Position numbers and translations under genes: made by a program. A stretch of DNA of 13,408 bases from JACDDK01 sp041747155 (lineage in GTDB: Bacteria > Actinomycetota > Rubrobacteria > Rubrobacterales > Rubrobacteraceae), in assembly GCA_041747155.1 (NCBI GenBank), contig JBGTFQ010000039.1, positions 1 to 13,408 of the forward strand, read 5' to 3'. Below the pieces are notes generated by a model. It had not been told where the DNA came from. It saw only the letters and a list, made by a program, of their open reading frames with translations, and made no database searches. Position 1 is the first letter of the stretch, and the number at the start of each line of letters is the position of its first letter. Positions 6,760-13,408 of the stretch are shown one piece after another.

Positions 6760-7919
6760 TTGAGATAGGAAGTTTCTGGGATGTTTAGTATCTCGGGATG
6801 GTCGGCGGATTGGCCGCGCCACTCGCGTACGCGCATCGGTCGGGCAGCGTCGGAGGAGGCTTGTCGGAGGGTGTCGTGCATGATCTCGCGTGAGAGATGA
6901 AAGGAACAGGAGCAGGTTATGAGGAAGCCACCCGATGATAGAAGTTTCATCGCCCGAAGGTTTATCTCCTTGTAGGCGCGCTGAGCTTTTCGGAGATCCC
7001 GCCGGGACTTCGCGAATGCCGGGGGATCCAGGATAATGGTGTCATAGGTCTCCCCCGCATCCGACTTACCCCGCAAGAACTCAAAGGCGTCCGAACGGGT
7101 AAAGGTCATGTTCGTCCACGCATTTAGTTCGGCGTTCTCGCGGGCAAGTTCGAGAGCAGGGGCGCTGGCATCCACGCACTCCACAGATTCGGCGCGGTGG
7201 GCGGCGTGCAATCCGAATCCACCGGCGTAGGAGAAGACGTCCAGCACTCGACCGGAGGCGTAATGTCCGGAGGCTAGATGGTTCTCGCGCTGGTCCAGGA
7301 AACCGCCGGTCTTCTGGCCGCTACGTGGTCGTGCTCGGTAGCTTACGGAACCTTCGCGAACCAGAATCTCATCCGGGACTTCGCCGTGGAGGACTCGTAT
7401 TCCGGTCTCCAAGCCTTCTCGATTTCGGGATCGAGAATCTCCGCGCAGCAGGATCCCTTTCAGCGAAAGGCTCTCTTCTAAGGCTTCTAGGAGCCATTCC
7501 AGGCGGCGTTCTACTGCGAAAGAGCCGATCTGGATTACCACGGAGTCGGCGTAGCGATCTACTACTAATCCCGGTACTTCGTCGGCTTCGGCGTGCATTA
7601 TTCGGTAAGCGTCGGTGTCGAGGTCCAGGGTGTCGCGGTAGGCGAGGGCGGTTTGGAGGCGATTTTGGAACCAGGCTGCGTTTATTGGGTTGTCTTGGCG
7701 GTCGGCTATTCGTAGTGTGATCTCGCTTTTCGGGTTGTAGAAAGCTCGTCCTAGAAAGGCTCCCTGTCTATCTACAACCCGGACTATGTCTCCCAGTTCG
7801 CCACTCGCTTCGGTTACGTCGGAACGGAAGATCCAAGGGTGTCCCGAACGAGCACGAGCCGCGCCTTTCTTGGTGACGACTGCGTTTGATTCTCTACTCG
7901 GCAACTTTCGTGTGACCAT
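6735..7919 (-). CDS. rlmI: Class I rRNA large-subunit methyltransferase, RlmI-like (PUA + Rossmann)
   Basis: By family, this enzyme uses S-adenosylmethionine to make m5C in 23S rRNA (position 1962 in E. coli RlmI). It has 394 residues, the usual family length. An N-terminal PUA RNA-binding domain spans about 13-85 and starts with VTKKGAARARSGHPWIFRSDV. A linking domain follows (about 95-195, with HAEADEVPGLVVDRY). The catalytic Rossmann domain has TGGFLDQREN (204-213), the SAM-binding motif VLDVFSYAGGFGLHA (225-239), the acidic VECVD (246-250) and the catalytic DPPAFAKS (298-305). TCSCSF (335-340) holds the cysteines of the m5C chemistry region. The ATG is preceded only by a weak GGTAAGG, so the start is slightly uncertain. 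It diverges from crtI and overlaps the acyltransferase downstream. Orthology to RlmI itself, rather than a paralogue of the family, is likely but not proven. Confidence 0.9.
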   Translation of the reverse strand: MVTRKLPSRESNAVVTKKGAARARSGHPWIFRSDVTEASGELGDIVRVVDRQGAFLGRAFYNPKSEITLRIADRQDNPINAAWFQNRLQTALAYRDTLDLDTDAYRIMHAEADEVPGLVVDRYADSVVIQIGSFAVERRLEWLLEALEESLSLKGILLRGDSRSRNREGLETGIRVLHGEVPDEILVREGSVSYRARPRSGQKTGGFLDQRENHLASGHYASGRVLDVFSYAGGFGLHAAHRAESVECVDASAPALELARENAELNAWTNMTFTRSDAFEFLRGKSDAGETYDTIILDPPAFAKSRRDLRKAQRAYKEINLRAMKLLSSGGFLITCSCSFHLSREIMHDTLRQASSDAARPMRVREWRGQSADHPEILNIPETSYLKCAVLQAQ

Positions 7920-7960
7920 CCTTACCCGGTCTCTGAGCCGGTTCTGTTAGCATCTTGGGC

Positions 7961-7975
7961 GTATACTGAATATAC
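7961..7975. promoter_or_regulatory. Perfect inverted repeat overlapping a -10-like box before crtI
   Basis: GTATA-CTGAA-TATAC (7961-7975) has perfect 5-bp arms in the 84-bp gap between the divergent methyltransferase and crtI. The -10-like TATACT (7962-7967) lies inside it. A start of transcription about 7 nt later would leave a leader of roughly 30 nt before the TTG at 8004. I find no good -35 match. A regulator binding here could repress or activate the carotenoid genes, but this is inference. Confidence 0.3.
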
Positions 7976-7986
7976 CGTCATCTTGC

Positions 7987-7993
7987 GAGAGGA
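7987..7993 (+). promoter_or_regulatory. Ribosome binding site for crtI
   Basis: GAGAGGA at 7987-7993 lies 10 nt before the in-frame TTG at 8004. It falls inside the coding sequence if the earlier TTG at 7983 were used, which has no such site, so 8004 is preferred. Confidence 0.5.
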
Positions 7994-8003
7994 ATACAGA
8001 GAT

Positions 8004-9500
8004 TTGACAACCGTCGCGTCCGATAGAAAACGTGTCGCTGTAGTTGGTGCCGGGATGGGCGGTCTGGCGGCGGCGATTCGTCTGGCCGCAACCGGCTTTG
8101 AGGTGGATGTCTTCGAGAAGAACTCGACGGTCGGTGGGCGCATGAATCGCCTGGAGGCCGATGGATTCACTTTCGACACTGGCCCCTCGCTGCTGTTGAT
8201 GACCGACACCTACCGGGAGCTATTCCGGTTCGCGGGGCGCAACCTCGACGATTACGTTCGCCTAATTCCATTGGACGGTGACTATCAAGTTACGTTCGGG
8301 GATGGAGACACGCTAACATCCCGGCGCGCGCTGCCCGAGATGATCCAGGAGCTAGAACGCATAGAACCCGGTGTTACCCCTAATTTCTACCGATTCCTAG
8401 AAGATGCCTGCCACAAGTATCGTCTCGGACGCTCGGAGTTTGTGGAACGGGATTTCGAGGGCGCGGCGGATTTCTTCGGCGTTCGTAATTTGCGGCTTCT
8501 GTTGAAGACGAAGGCCGTAAACAATTACTACCGCCAGATCTCGAAGTTCTTCGAAACGGATAAGCTGCGCCAGGCGTTCAGCCTTCAGACGATGTACCTC
8601 GGCCTCTCCCCCTTCGAAGCGCCCGCCGTCTACTCGCTGCTGCCGTACACGGAGATCGCCGAGGATGGCCTATGGTTCCCCGAGGGCGGAATGTACGCGC
8701 TCGTCCAGGCGATGGAGAAACTGGCTGAGGAACTCGGCGTGAAGTTCCACATGAATAGCCCGGTCGAGAAGGTCATCGTAATAAAAGGCCGAGCCCGCGG
8801 CATCCGGGTGGACGGTCGTGAGTGCGAAGCCGAAGCCGTGCTTGCCAACGCGGATCTCCCCTACGTCTACCGCGAGCTGCTAGGTGGAGTTGCCGACTCG
8901 GACTTCAAGCACCGCAAACGCGAGAACCTGAAGTACACGGCTTCGGCGTTTATGCTGTACCTCGGCATAGACAAGAAGCTGGATATGCTGCACCATAACT
9001 TCTATCTCTCAAGCCAGGACAAAGAGAACTTCGACGCGATCTTCAACGATGGTGAGCTACCCGATGATCCGTCGTTCTACGCGGTCGTTCCGTCCAAGAC
9101 CGAGGAAAGCATGGCCCCGGAGGGAATGGACGCGCTGTTCGTGCTAGTCCCCGTGCCGCACCTGAACGAGAAGGTGGACTGGGCTCGGGACGGCGAGGCG
9201 TTCAAGGAGAAAGTGTATGGTTTGTTGGAAGAGCGGTGTGGGTTGGATCGGTCGAGCGTCATCCACGAGACGGTGAAGACCCCATTGGATTGGCGGGATG
9301 ATTACTCGCTAGAAGAAGGAGCGGCGTTTGGGATCGGGCACGGCATCTTTCAGGTCGGATATTTCCGGCCTCCGATGGTCTCGCCGGGCATCGACGGGAT
9401 GTATTTCGTCGGGGCGAGCACGCGGCCCGGTACGGGTGTGCCGCTCGTGACGATAGGAGCGCGGCTCGTGGCCGAGCGTATCGAGCGGGAAGTACGCTAG
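8004..9500 (+). CDS. crtI: CrtI-type phytoene desaturase
   Basis: This FAD-dependent, probably membrane-associated enzyme introduces double bonds into phytoene to give a coloured polyene such as neurosporene or lycopene. With the TTG at 8004 it has 498 residues, typical of bacterial CrtI. The N-terminal dinucleotide-binding motif is VAVVGAGMGGLAAAIRLA (about 11-28), followed by VDVFEKNSTVGGR and the CrtI-typical GFTFDTGPSLLLM. The C-terminal FAD/carotenoid signature is DGMYFVGASTRPGTGVPL, then VTIGARLVAERI. The product, and how many desaturations it makes, cannot be read from sequence; related amine-oxidase-fold desaturases (CrtN, CrtD) are alternatives, but adjacent crtB favours CrtI. The alternative TTG at 7983 adds 7 residues. 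crtB follows after 3 bp, so the two are almost certainly one operon. Confidence 0.93.
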   Translation: MTTVASDRKRVAVVGAGMGGLAAAIRLAATGFEVDVFEKNSTVGGRMNRLEADGFTFDTGPSLLLMTDTYRELFRFAGRNLDDYVRLIPLDGDYQVTFGDGDTLTSRRALPEMIQELERIEPGVTPNFYRFLEDACHKYRLGRSEFVERDFEGAADFFGVRNLRLLLKTKAVNNYYRQISKFFETDKLRQAFSLQTMYLGLSPFEAPAVYSLLPYTEIAEDGLWFPEGGMYALVQAMEKLAEELGVKFHMNSPVEKVIVIKGRARGIRVDGRECEAEAVLANADLPYVYRELLGGVADSDFKHRKRENLKYTASAFMLYLGIDKKLDMLHHNFYLSSQDKENFDAIFNDGELPDDPSFYAVVPSKTEESMAPEGMDALFVLVPVPHLNEKVDWARDGEAFKEKVYGLLEERCGLDRSSVIHETVKTPLDWRDDYSLEEGAAFGIGHGIFQVGYFRPPMVSPGIDGMYFVGASTRPGTGVPLVTIGARLVAERIEREVR

Positions 9501-9503
9501 GTT

Positions 9504-10457
9504 ATGAGGTTGGATCCCGCAAGCGGAGACATCCTGGCCGGGGATCTCACCCTAAAAGGTTGCTACGAGTTCTGCCGTCAATCCCAGCGGTCCCACAGCC
9601 GGACGTACTATTTCTCGACCCAACTCTTCCCAAAAGACATGCGCCCCCACGTACACGCCCTCTACGCCTTCATGCGCTACGCCGATGAGATCGTGGACTC
9701 CCCAGGAGCCCTGAGCCCGGAGGAACAACTCGCGGGCCTAACACGCTTCGAGTCGGATACCATCGAAGCCATAACCGGCGAACAGGTAAAGAATCCGATC
9801 CTGCGGGCCTTCTCAAACACCGTTCGGGCAAGGAATATAGAACTCGGAAGTATCAAAGCGTTTATGGAGAGCATGAAGATGGACACGCGCATCTCCCGCT
9901 ACGAGACTTACGAAGATCTGAAGGTCTACACCTACGGAAGCGCCGCTGTCGTTGGCCTGATGATGTGCCAGGTGGCCGGAGTGCGCGACGACCGGGCGAC
10001 ACCTCACGCCGAGGCTCTGGGCGAGGCCATGCAACTAACGAATTTTTTACGAGATGTTCGAGAGGACTGGGCTCGCGGAAGGGTCTACATTCCGCTCGAA
10101 GACCTACGAAGCTTCGGTTATGCGGAGTCTGATATAGCGGAGGGCATCGTTGATGAGCGGTTCATCGACTTGATGAAATTCGAGATAGAGCGGGCCAGGG
10201 GATTGTACGCTATCGCCGACGAAGGCATACAATACATACCACAAGGACGCCGGTATCCGGTGGTGGTGGCCCGCGAACTGTACTCGGCCATTCTTGGCAA
10301 GATCGAAGAGCAAGACTATGACGTGTACTCGAAACGGGCGGACACCACGCGCCAGGAGAAAATCGTAACGGCCTTCAGATGTGCGGCCCGCGACCCCGGC
10401 GAGATCTTTGCGAGGACCCGTGGCGGGAAGTCCGAAGGGATTGCAATACCGTCCTAG
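9504..10457 (+). CDS. crtB: Phytoene synthase
   Basis: This enzyme condenses two geranylgeranyl diphosphates head to head into phytoene, the first committed step of C40 carotenoid synthesis. It has 317 residues, normal for the trans-isoprenyl diphosphate synthase (squalene/phytoene synthase) family. Both Mg2+-diphosphate-binding aspartate motifs are intact: DEIVD (61-65) and DVRED (184-188) within NFLRDVREDWARGRVYIP. The preceding RTYYFSTQLFPKDMRPHVHALYAFMRYADE block and YTYGSAAVVGLMMC (142-155) are also family hallmarks. The ATG lies 3 bp after the crtI stop with only a weak ribosome binding site, suggesting translational coupling. No GGPP synthase, lycopene cyclase or C50 elongase lies in the window. 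Squalene/dehydrosqualene synthase is a less likely alternative given the CrtI partner. Confidence 0.95.
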   Translation: MRLDPASGDILAGDLTLKGCYEFCRQSQRSHSRTYYFSTQLFPKDMRPHVHALYAFMRYADEIVDSPGALSPEEQLAGLTRFESDTIEAITGEQVKNPILRAFSNTVRARNIELGSIKAFMESMKMDTRISRYETYEDLKVYTYGSAAVVGLMMCQVAGVRDDRATPHAEALGEAMQLTNFLRDVREDWARGRVYIPLEDLRSFGYAESDIAEGIVDERFIDLMKFEIERARGLYAIADEGIQYIPQGRRYPVVVARELYSAILGKIEEQDYDVYSKRADTTRQEKIVTAFRCAARDPGEIFARTRGGKSEGIAIPS

Positions 10458-10510
10458 TCATGGTGTAATTCCATAGTTACAAGTTGCGGGTACGGTGATG
10501 TTTTACCTGC

Positions 10511-10634
10511 GACACTCATCCAGAGCGGTGGAGGGACGGGCCCTTTGAAACCGCGGCAACCGGCGAGGATCGAAACGTTCGAGTCTCGTGTCGGGTGCCA
10601 AATCCCACGGAGGAAACTCCGAGAGATGAGTCGG
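10511..10634 (+). promoter_or_regulatory. SAM-I (S-box) riboswitch aptamer
   Basis: This untranslated leader binds S-adenosylmethionine. P1 pairs ACTCATC (10514-10520) with GATGAGT (10625-10631). P2 pairs GCGG (10525-10528) with CCGC (10551-10554), next to the conserved GGTGGAGGGAC, GGGCCC and TGAAACC stretches and the invariant GCAACC (10556-10561). P3 pairs GCGAG (10563-10567) with CTCGT (10585-10589), with an inner TCGAA/TTCGA stem. J3/4 is GGTGCCAAATCC. P4 is CGGAG-GAAA-CTCCG (10608-10621), a GNRA-type loop. P4 sitting immediately before the P1 3' strand, and the overall order, identify SAM-I rather than SAM-IV. It precedes a YitJ-type gene, as in Bacillus subtilis, where SAM represses expression. 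Confidence 0.95.
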
Positions 10635-10659
10635 AGCCAGCACGTTCGTTTCGACGCAG

Positions 10660-10698
10660 CCTCTCTACTCCACGGGATCGGAGAAAACTAAAGAGAGG
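10660..10698 (+). promoter_or_regulatory. Expression platform: hairpin that can hide the ribosome binding site
   Basis: CCTCTCT (10660-10666) is perfectly complementary to AGAGAGG (10692-10698), which lies 8 nt before the TTG start of the next gene and is its Shine-Dalgarno. An inner stem, CTCC (10668-10671) with GGAG (10680-10683), extends the hairpin. No T-tract follows, so control is probably at translation initiation rather than transcription termination. The aptamer segment AGAGA (10622-10626), partly in the P1 3' strand, can instead pair with TCTCT (10662-10666), and GGAG (10633-10636) with CTCC (10668-10671), as possible anti-sequestor contacts without SAM. The switching scheme is inferred. 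Confidence 0.65.
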
Positions 10699-10706
10699 TT
10701 TCTACT

Positions 10707-12539
10707 TTGAGTGTGAACCTAAAAGAACTTTGCGACGGACGAATCCTGATCGGCGATGGCGCTATGGGTACTTTGCTCGGCGACCGGGGCATCAGCTACA
10801 GCCATCCCTATGCTCGCGCTAACCTCACTCACCCGGACCTCGTAATGCAAGCCCATGCGGAGTACATCCGAGCCGGGGCGAACGTCATAGAGACCAACAC
10901 TTTCTCCGCCAACCGCTACAAACTAGCCGCTCATCACCTCGGAGATAGCGTCCGGAACATCAACATCGCCGGTGCTCAGGCTGCGAGCAAAGCCGCCAGC
11001 GAAGCATCCGGCGACCGAGCTCTCGTGCTGGGCGCTATCGGGCCACTCGGTAAGCCTCTGGCCCCTGTCGGGCCGGTAAAACCCGATGAAGCGCGGGCCG
11101 TCTTTCTGGAACAAGCTTCGGCACTCCTTGAAGGCGAGGCCGACGCGCTGGTGTTGGAGACTTTTACGGATCTCTCAGAGTTGCGGATCGCTTTTGAGGC
11201 TGTTCGGGATCTCGGCGTGCCGGTGCTCGCGTATAAGACTTTCGTCGAAGATGGAGATACGCTTGCGGAGGGACTGCCCGAGCGGGTAGCACGAGATCTC
11301 ACGTCTTGGGGTCTGGATCTCATCGGAGCGAACTGCACCGTCGGGCCGCAACGCATGGTCGGCATCGTAGATCAAATGTCCAGCGAATCGGAGCTTACCG
11401 CAGCGTTTCCAAACCCTGGACTACCCCAACTTATAGACGGCCAGATCCGGTTCTCTCAGGATATAGACCACTTCGCCGAGTACGGCGTAAAGCTCGCCGA
11501 ATCCGGAGCGTGCCTGATCGGCGGCTGTTGCGGAACCACCCCGGCTCACATCAACGCGCTCACGCAAGCTCTGCGAGACTTCGACCCGAAACAAGCCGAA
11601 CCGCGCACCCGCGTAACCCTCACTGAAAGCTCCGAGAGACCTCGGGAGCCCATAGAGCCAACATCAGAGTTCGCCCGTAAGATCGAATCGGACTTCCCCG
11701 TAACGGTTGAAGTAGACCTACCGCGAGGTAACGACGTTTCGAGTGTTGTCGAGGCGTCGCGGCGGTTGCGGGAGCGCGGCGTGGATGCCATAGACATCTC
11801 CGACGGAGCGCGGGCTCGGTTGAGGATGCATCCGGTAGCGGTGGCGAAGATAATCCAGGATGAGATCGGGATGGAAGTCGTGGCCCATATGTCTTGCCGC
11901 GACCGAAACATCATCGGCTTGCAGGCGGATCTCCTATCAGCGGCGGCATTGGGTGTAAAAAATATTCTCGCCGTCACTGGAGACCCGGCCCAGATCGGGG
12001 ATTACCCCGAAGCTACGAGCGTCTTCGATACGGATGCCGTTGGCCTCGTCCACGCCATCTCCCGCATGAACGCCGGAGAAGACCTCGCAGGAAACCCAAT
12101 CGGCGAACCGCCCGGCTTCCTTATAGGCGCGTCTTTCAACCCAACCGCCGAAGACCTCGACTCCGAGGTGGACAAGCTCCGGCGCAAGATCGAAGCCGGA
12201 GCCCACGCCTTCTGGACTCAACCCGTCTTCGAAATAGCAGCCCTCGAAAACGCCCTCGAAAAGATAGAGGGTTTGAACGCCAAGATCGTCCTCGGCCTTA
12301 TGCCGCTCCGAAGCGCCCGCCAGGCCGAATTTCTGCACCACGAAGTCCCCGGCATAGATATCCCGCGCCATATCCGCGAGAAGCTAGCCACGTTATCAGC
12401 TGAAGACGCACCTAAGTTCGGAGTAGAAGTCGCCCAGAACCTGCTGTCCAAAGCGCAGCCGCTCGTCAACGGCGCTTACATAATGCCGCCAGCGAGCGCC
12501 CCGGAGTTGGCCGGAGACGTTTGCGAAGCGATCAGGTAA
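10707..12539 (+). CDS. Bifunctional homocysteine S-methyltransferase / 5,10-methylenetetrahydrofolate reductase (YitJ type)
   Basis: This 610-residue cytoplasmic fusion begins at TTG. The N-terminal domain (about 5-292) is a zinc-dependent homocysteine methyltransferase barrel. It has GDGAMGT, ETNTFSANR, and the three zinc-binding cysteines Cys210 (GANCTVGP) and Cys274/Cys275 (GGCCGTTPAHI). A linker of about 30 residues rich in Pro, Glu and Arg leads to the C-terminal MetF-like domain (about 320-610). This reduces 5,10-methylene-THF to 5-methyl-THF with FAD; VEVDLPRG (Glu335) aligns with the catalytic-Glu strand of MetF, and NILAVTGDP and FWTQPVF are MetF signatures. The methyl donor of the first domain is not certain: it has no folate- or cobalamin-binding module of its own. 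The start has AGAGAGG 8 nt upstream, inside the riboswitch platform. metH follows after 27 bp. Confidence 0.93.
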   Translation: MSVNLKELCDGRILIGDGAMGTLLGDRGISYSHPYARANLTHPDLVMQAHAEYIRAGANVIETNTFSANRYKLAAHHLGDSVRNINIAGAQAASKAASEASGDRALVLGAIGPLGKPLAPVGPVKPDEARAVFLEQASALLEGEADALVLETFTDLSELRIAFEAVRDLGVPVLAYKTFVEDGDTLAEGLPERVARDLTSWGLDLIGANCTVGPQRMVGIVDQMSSESELTAAFPNPGLPQLIDGQIRFSQDIDHFAEYGVKLAESGACLIGGCCGTTPAHINALTQALRDFDPKQAEPRTRVTLTESSERPREPIEPTSEFARKIESDFPVTVEVDLPRGNDVSSVVEASRRLRERGVDAIDISDGARARLRMHPVAVAKIIQDEIGMEVVAHMSCRDRNIIGLQADLLSAAALGVKNILAVTGDPAQIGDYPEATSVFDTDAVGLVHAISRMNAGEDLAGNPIGEPPGFLIGASFNPTAEDLDSEVDKLRRKIEAGAHAFWTQPVFEIAALENALEKIEGLNAKIVLGLMPLRSARQAEFLHHEVPGIDIPRHIREKLATLSAEDAPKFGVEVAQNLLSKAQPLVNGAYIMPPASAPELAGDVCEAIR

Positions 12540-12566
12540 AGCAACTGCAACCCGGAGAGGCGGTAC

Positions 12567-13408
12567 ATGGTTCTTAGAGAGACAATCCAGGAAGATCGCA
12601 CAGATCGTTTAGAGGCATTTCGCACGGCTCTAAAGCAGCGCATTCTGCTGCTGGATTGCGCGATGGGAACCATGATCCAGTCCTACGACCTCTCGGACGC
12701 GGAATACCGTTCGGAACGCTTCGCCGATCATCCCGGCGAGCTAAAAGGCAACAACGACCTCCTCTCTCTCACCCAACCCGGCATAATCCGGGACATCCAC
12801 GAAGCTTCCCTGGAAGCGGGCGCGGACATCCTGGAAACTAACACGTTCTCCTCAACTTCCATCGCCCAAAAAGACTACAAGATGGAAGACCTCGCCTATG
12901 AACTCAACTTAGAGGCCGCTCGTATAGCCCGCGAAGCCGCCGATGGCTATACGGACGACAATCCGTATAAGCCTCGCTTCGTGGCCGGGGCTCTCGGACC
13001 AACGAACCGGACGGCCTCACTCTCGCCGGATGTAAACAATCCTGGCTTCCGTAACGTAACCTTTGACGAGCTTGCCCAGGCGTATGCGGAGGCGGCGCGG
13101 GGGCTTGTGGAGGGAGGCGTGGATCTGCTGCTCGTGGAGACTATCTTCGATACGTTGAATGCGAAGGCGGCGATCTTCGGGATACAGGAATATCTGGAGA
13201 GTGTGGAACTGGACGTTCCGATCATGATCTCCGGCACCATCACCGACGCGAGCGGACGGACCTTGTCGGGACAGGTAACGGAGGCGTTCTACAACTCCGT
13301 GCGCCACGCGGATCCAATCAGCATCGGCCTGAACTGCGCTCTAGGCTCCAAAGAGCTTCGCCAATATATAGAGGAGTTATCCAGGGTCTCCGAGACTTAC
13401 GTGAGCGC
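12567..13408 (+). CDS. metH: Cobalamin-dependent methionine synthase, N-terminal part (cut by window end)
   Basis: MetH transfers the methyl group of 5-methyl-THF to homocysteine through methylcobalamin. The 280 visible residues are most of its homocysteine-binding barrel: LLLDCAMGTMIQSYDL (27-42), LKGNNDLLSLTQPGIIRDIH (59-78), ILETNTFSSTSIAQKDY (88-104), FVAGALGPTNRTASLSPDV (138-156) and ISGTITDASGRTLSGQ (221-236). GLNCALGSKELRQYIEELS (254-272) follows, with Cys257 the first zinc ligand. GNNDLLSLTQP and GPTNRTASLSPDV are specific to MetH rather than short betaine- or S-methylmethionine-type enzymes. The folate, cobalamin and reactivation domains would lie beyond the window. GGAGAGG (12554-12560) sits 6 nt before the ATG. 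With only 27 bp to the upstream fusion gene, it should share the riboswitch-controlled transcript. Confidence 0.95.
   Translation, partial: MVLRETIQEDRTDRLEAFRTALKQRILLLDCAMGTMIQSYDLSDAEYRSERFADHPGELKGNNDLLSLTQPGIIRDIHEASLEAGADILETNTFSSTSIAQKDYKMEDLAYELNLEAARIAREAADGYTDDNPYKPRFVAGALGPTNRTASLSPDVNNPGFRNVTFDELAQAYAEAARGLVEGGVDLLLVETIFDTLNAKAAIFGIQEYLESVELDVPIMISGTITDASGRTLSGQVTEAFYNSVRHADPISIGLNCALGSKELRQYIEELSRVSETYVS

Noticed and set aside
10458..10510. Promoter for the methionine operon
   Set aside because: A promoter must lie near here or the operon continues from crtB. TTGCGG (10484-10489) and a TTTACC-like box are badly spaced, so no call is made.
10595..10822. 75-codon plus-strand frame through the leader
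   Set aside because: It overlaps the riboswitch 3' half and platform and then the fusion gene in another frame; the RNA structure explains the sequence better.
1..13408. Mobile elements, CRISPR arrays, tRNAs, toxin-antitoxin or defence genes
   Set aside because: I found no transposase or integrase motifs, spaced repeat arrays, tRNA-like cloverleafs or defence domains on either strand.

Overview
The window fits a moderately high-GC, pigmented, free-living bacterium. Protein content, heavy GTG/TTG start usage and frequent ATA isoleucine codons recall deep-branching Actinomycetota such as Rubrobacter. That placement is an inference from memory of the families; no marker gene is present. I see no phage, insertion sequence, CRISPR array, tRNA or rRNA. 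Every large gene is intact apart from the two cut by the window edges.

Layout. (1) 2-1945 (+): the C-terminal three quarters of a two-module MacB/FtsX-type ABC permease. (2) 2051-3601 (-): an aldo/keto reductase of the PdxI/YdbC type, then a DJ-1/PfpI-family protein, with a GC-rich hairpin between them. (3) 3867-5279 (+): a membrane-anchored alpha/beta hydrolase. Its stop overlaps by 11 bp the stop of a convergent PlsB-like acyltransferase. (4) 5269-7919 (-): an RlmI-type rRNA methyltransferase overlapping the PlsB-like glycerol-3-phosphate acyltransferase downstream of it. (5) 8004-10457 (+): crtI and crtB, phytoene desaturase and synthase, 3 bp apart, divergent from the methyltransferase. 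A small perfect inverted repeat lies in the shared intergenic region. (6) 10511-13408 (+): a methionine operon. A clear SAM-I (S-box) riboswitch precedes a fused homocysteine methyltransferase/methylenetetrahydrofolate reductase (YitJ type), then metH, which is cut by the window end.

How the genes work together. CrtB makes phytoene and CrtI desaturates it toward a coloured carotenoid; later pathway enzymes are outside the window. The MTHFR half of the fusion makes 5-methyl-tetrahydrofolate, which MetH uses to methylate homocysteine. The fusion also carries its own zinc-type homocysteine methyltransferase domain. The riboswitch appears to control this operon at translation: an anti-Shine-Dalgarno segment can pair perfectly with the fusion's ribosome binding site.

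Most of the window is ordinary metabolic chromosome. I do not see a wholly undescribed system. The points most worth following are the riboswitch expression platform, the doubled homocysteine methyltransferase domains in one operon, the uncharacterised membrane-anchored hydrolase with its overlapping antisense neighbour, and the inverted repeat in front of the carotenoid genes.
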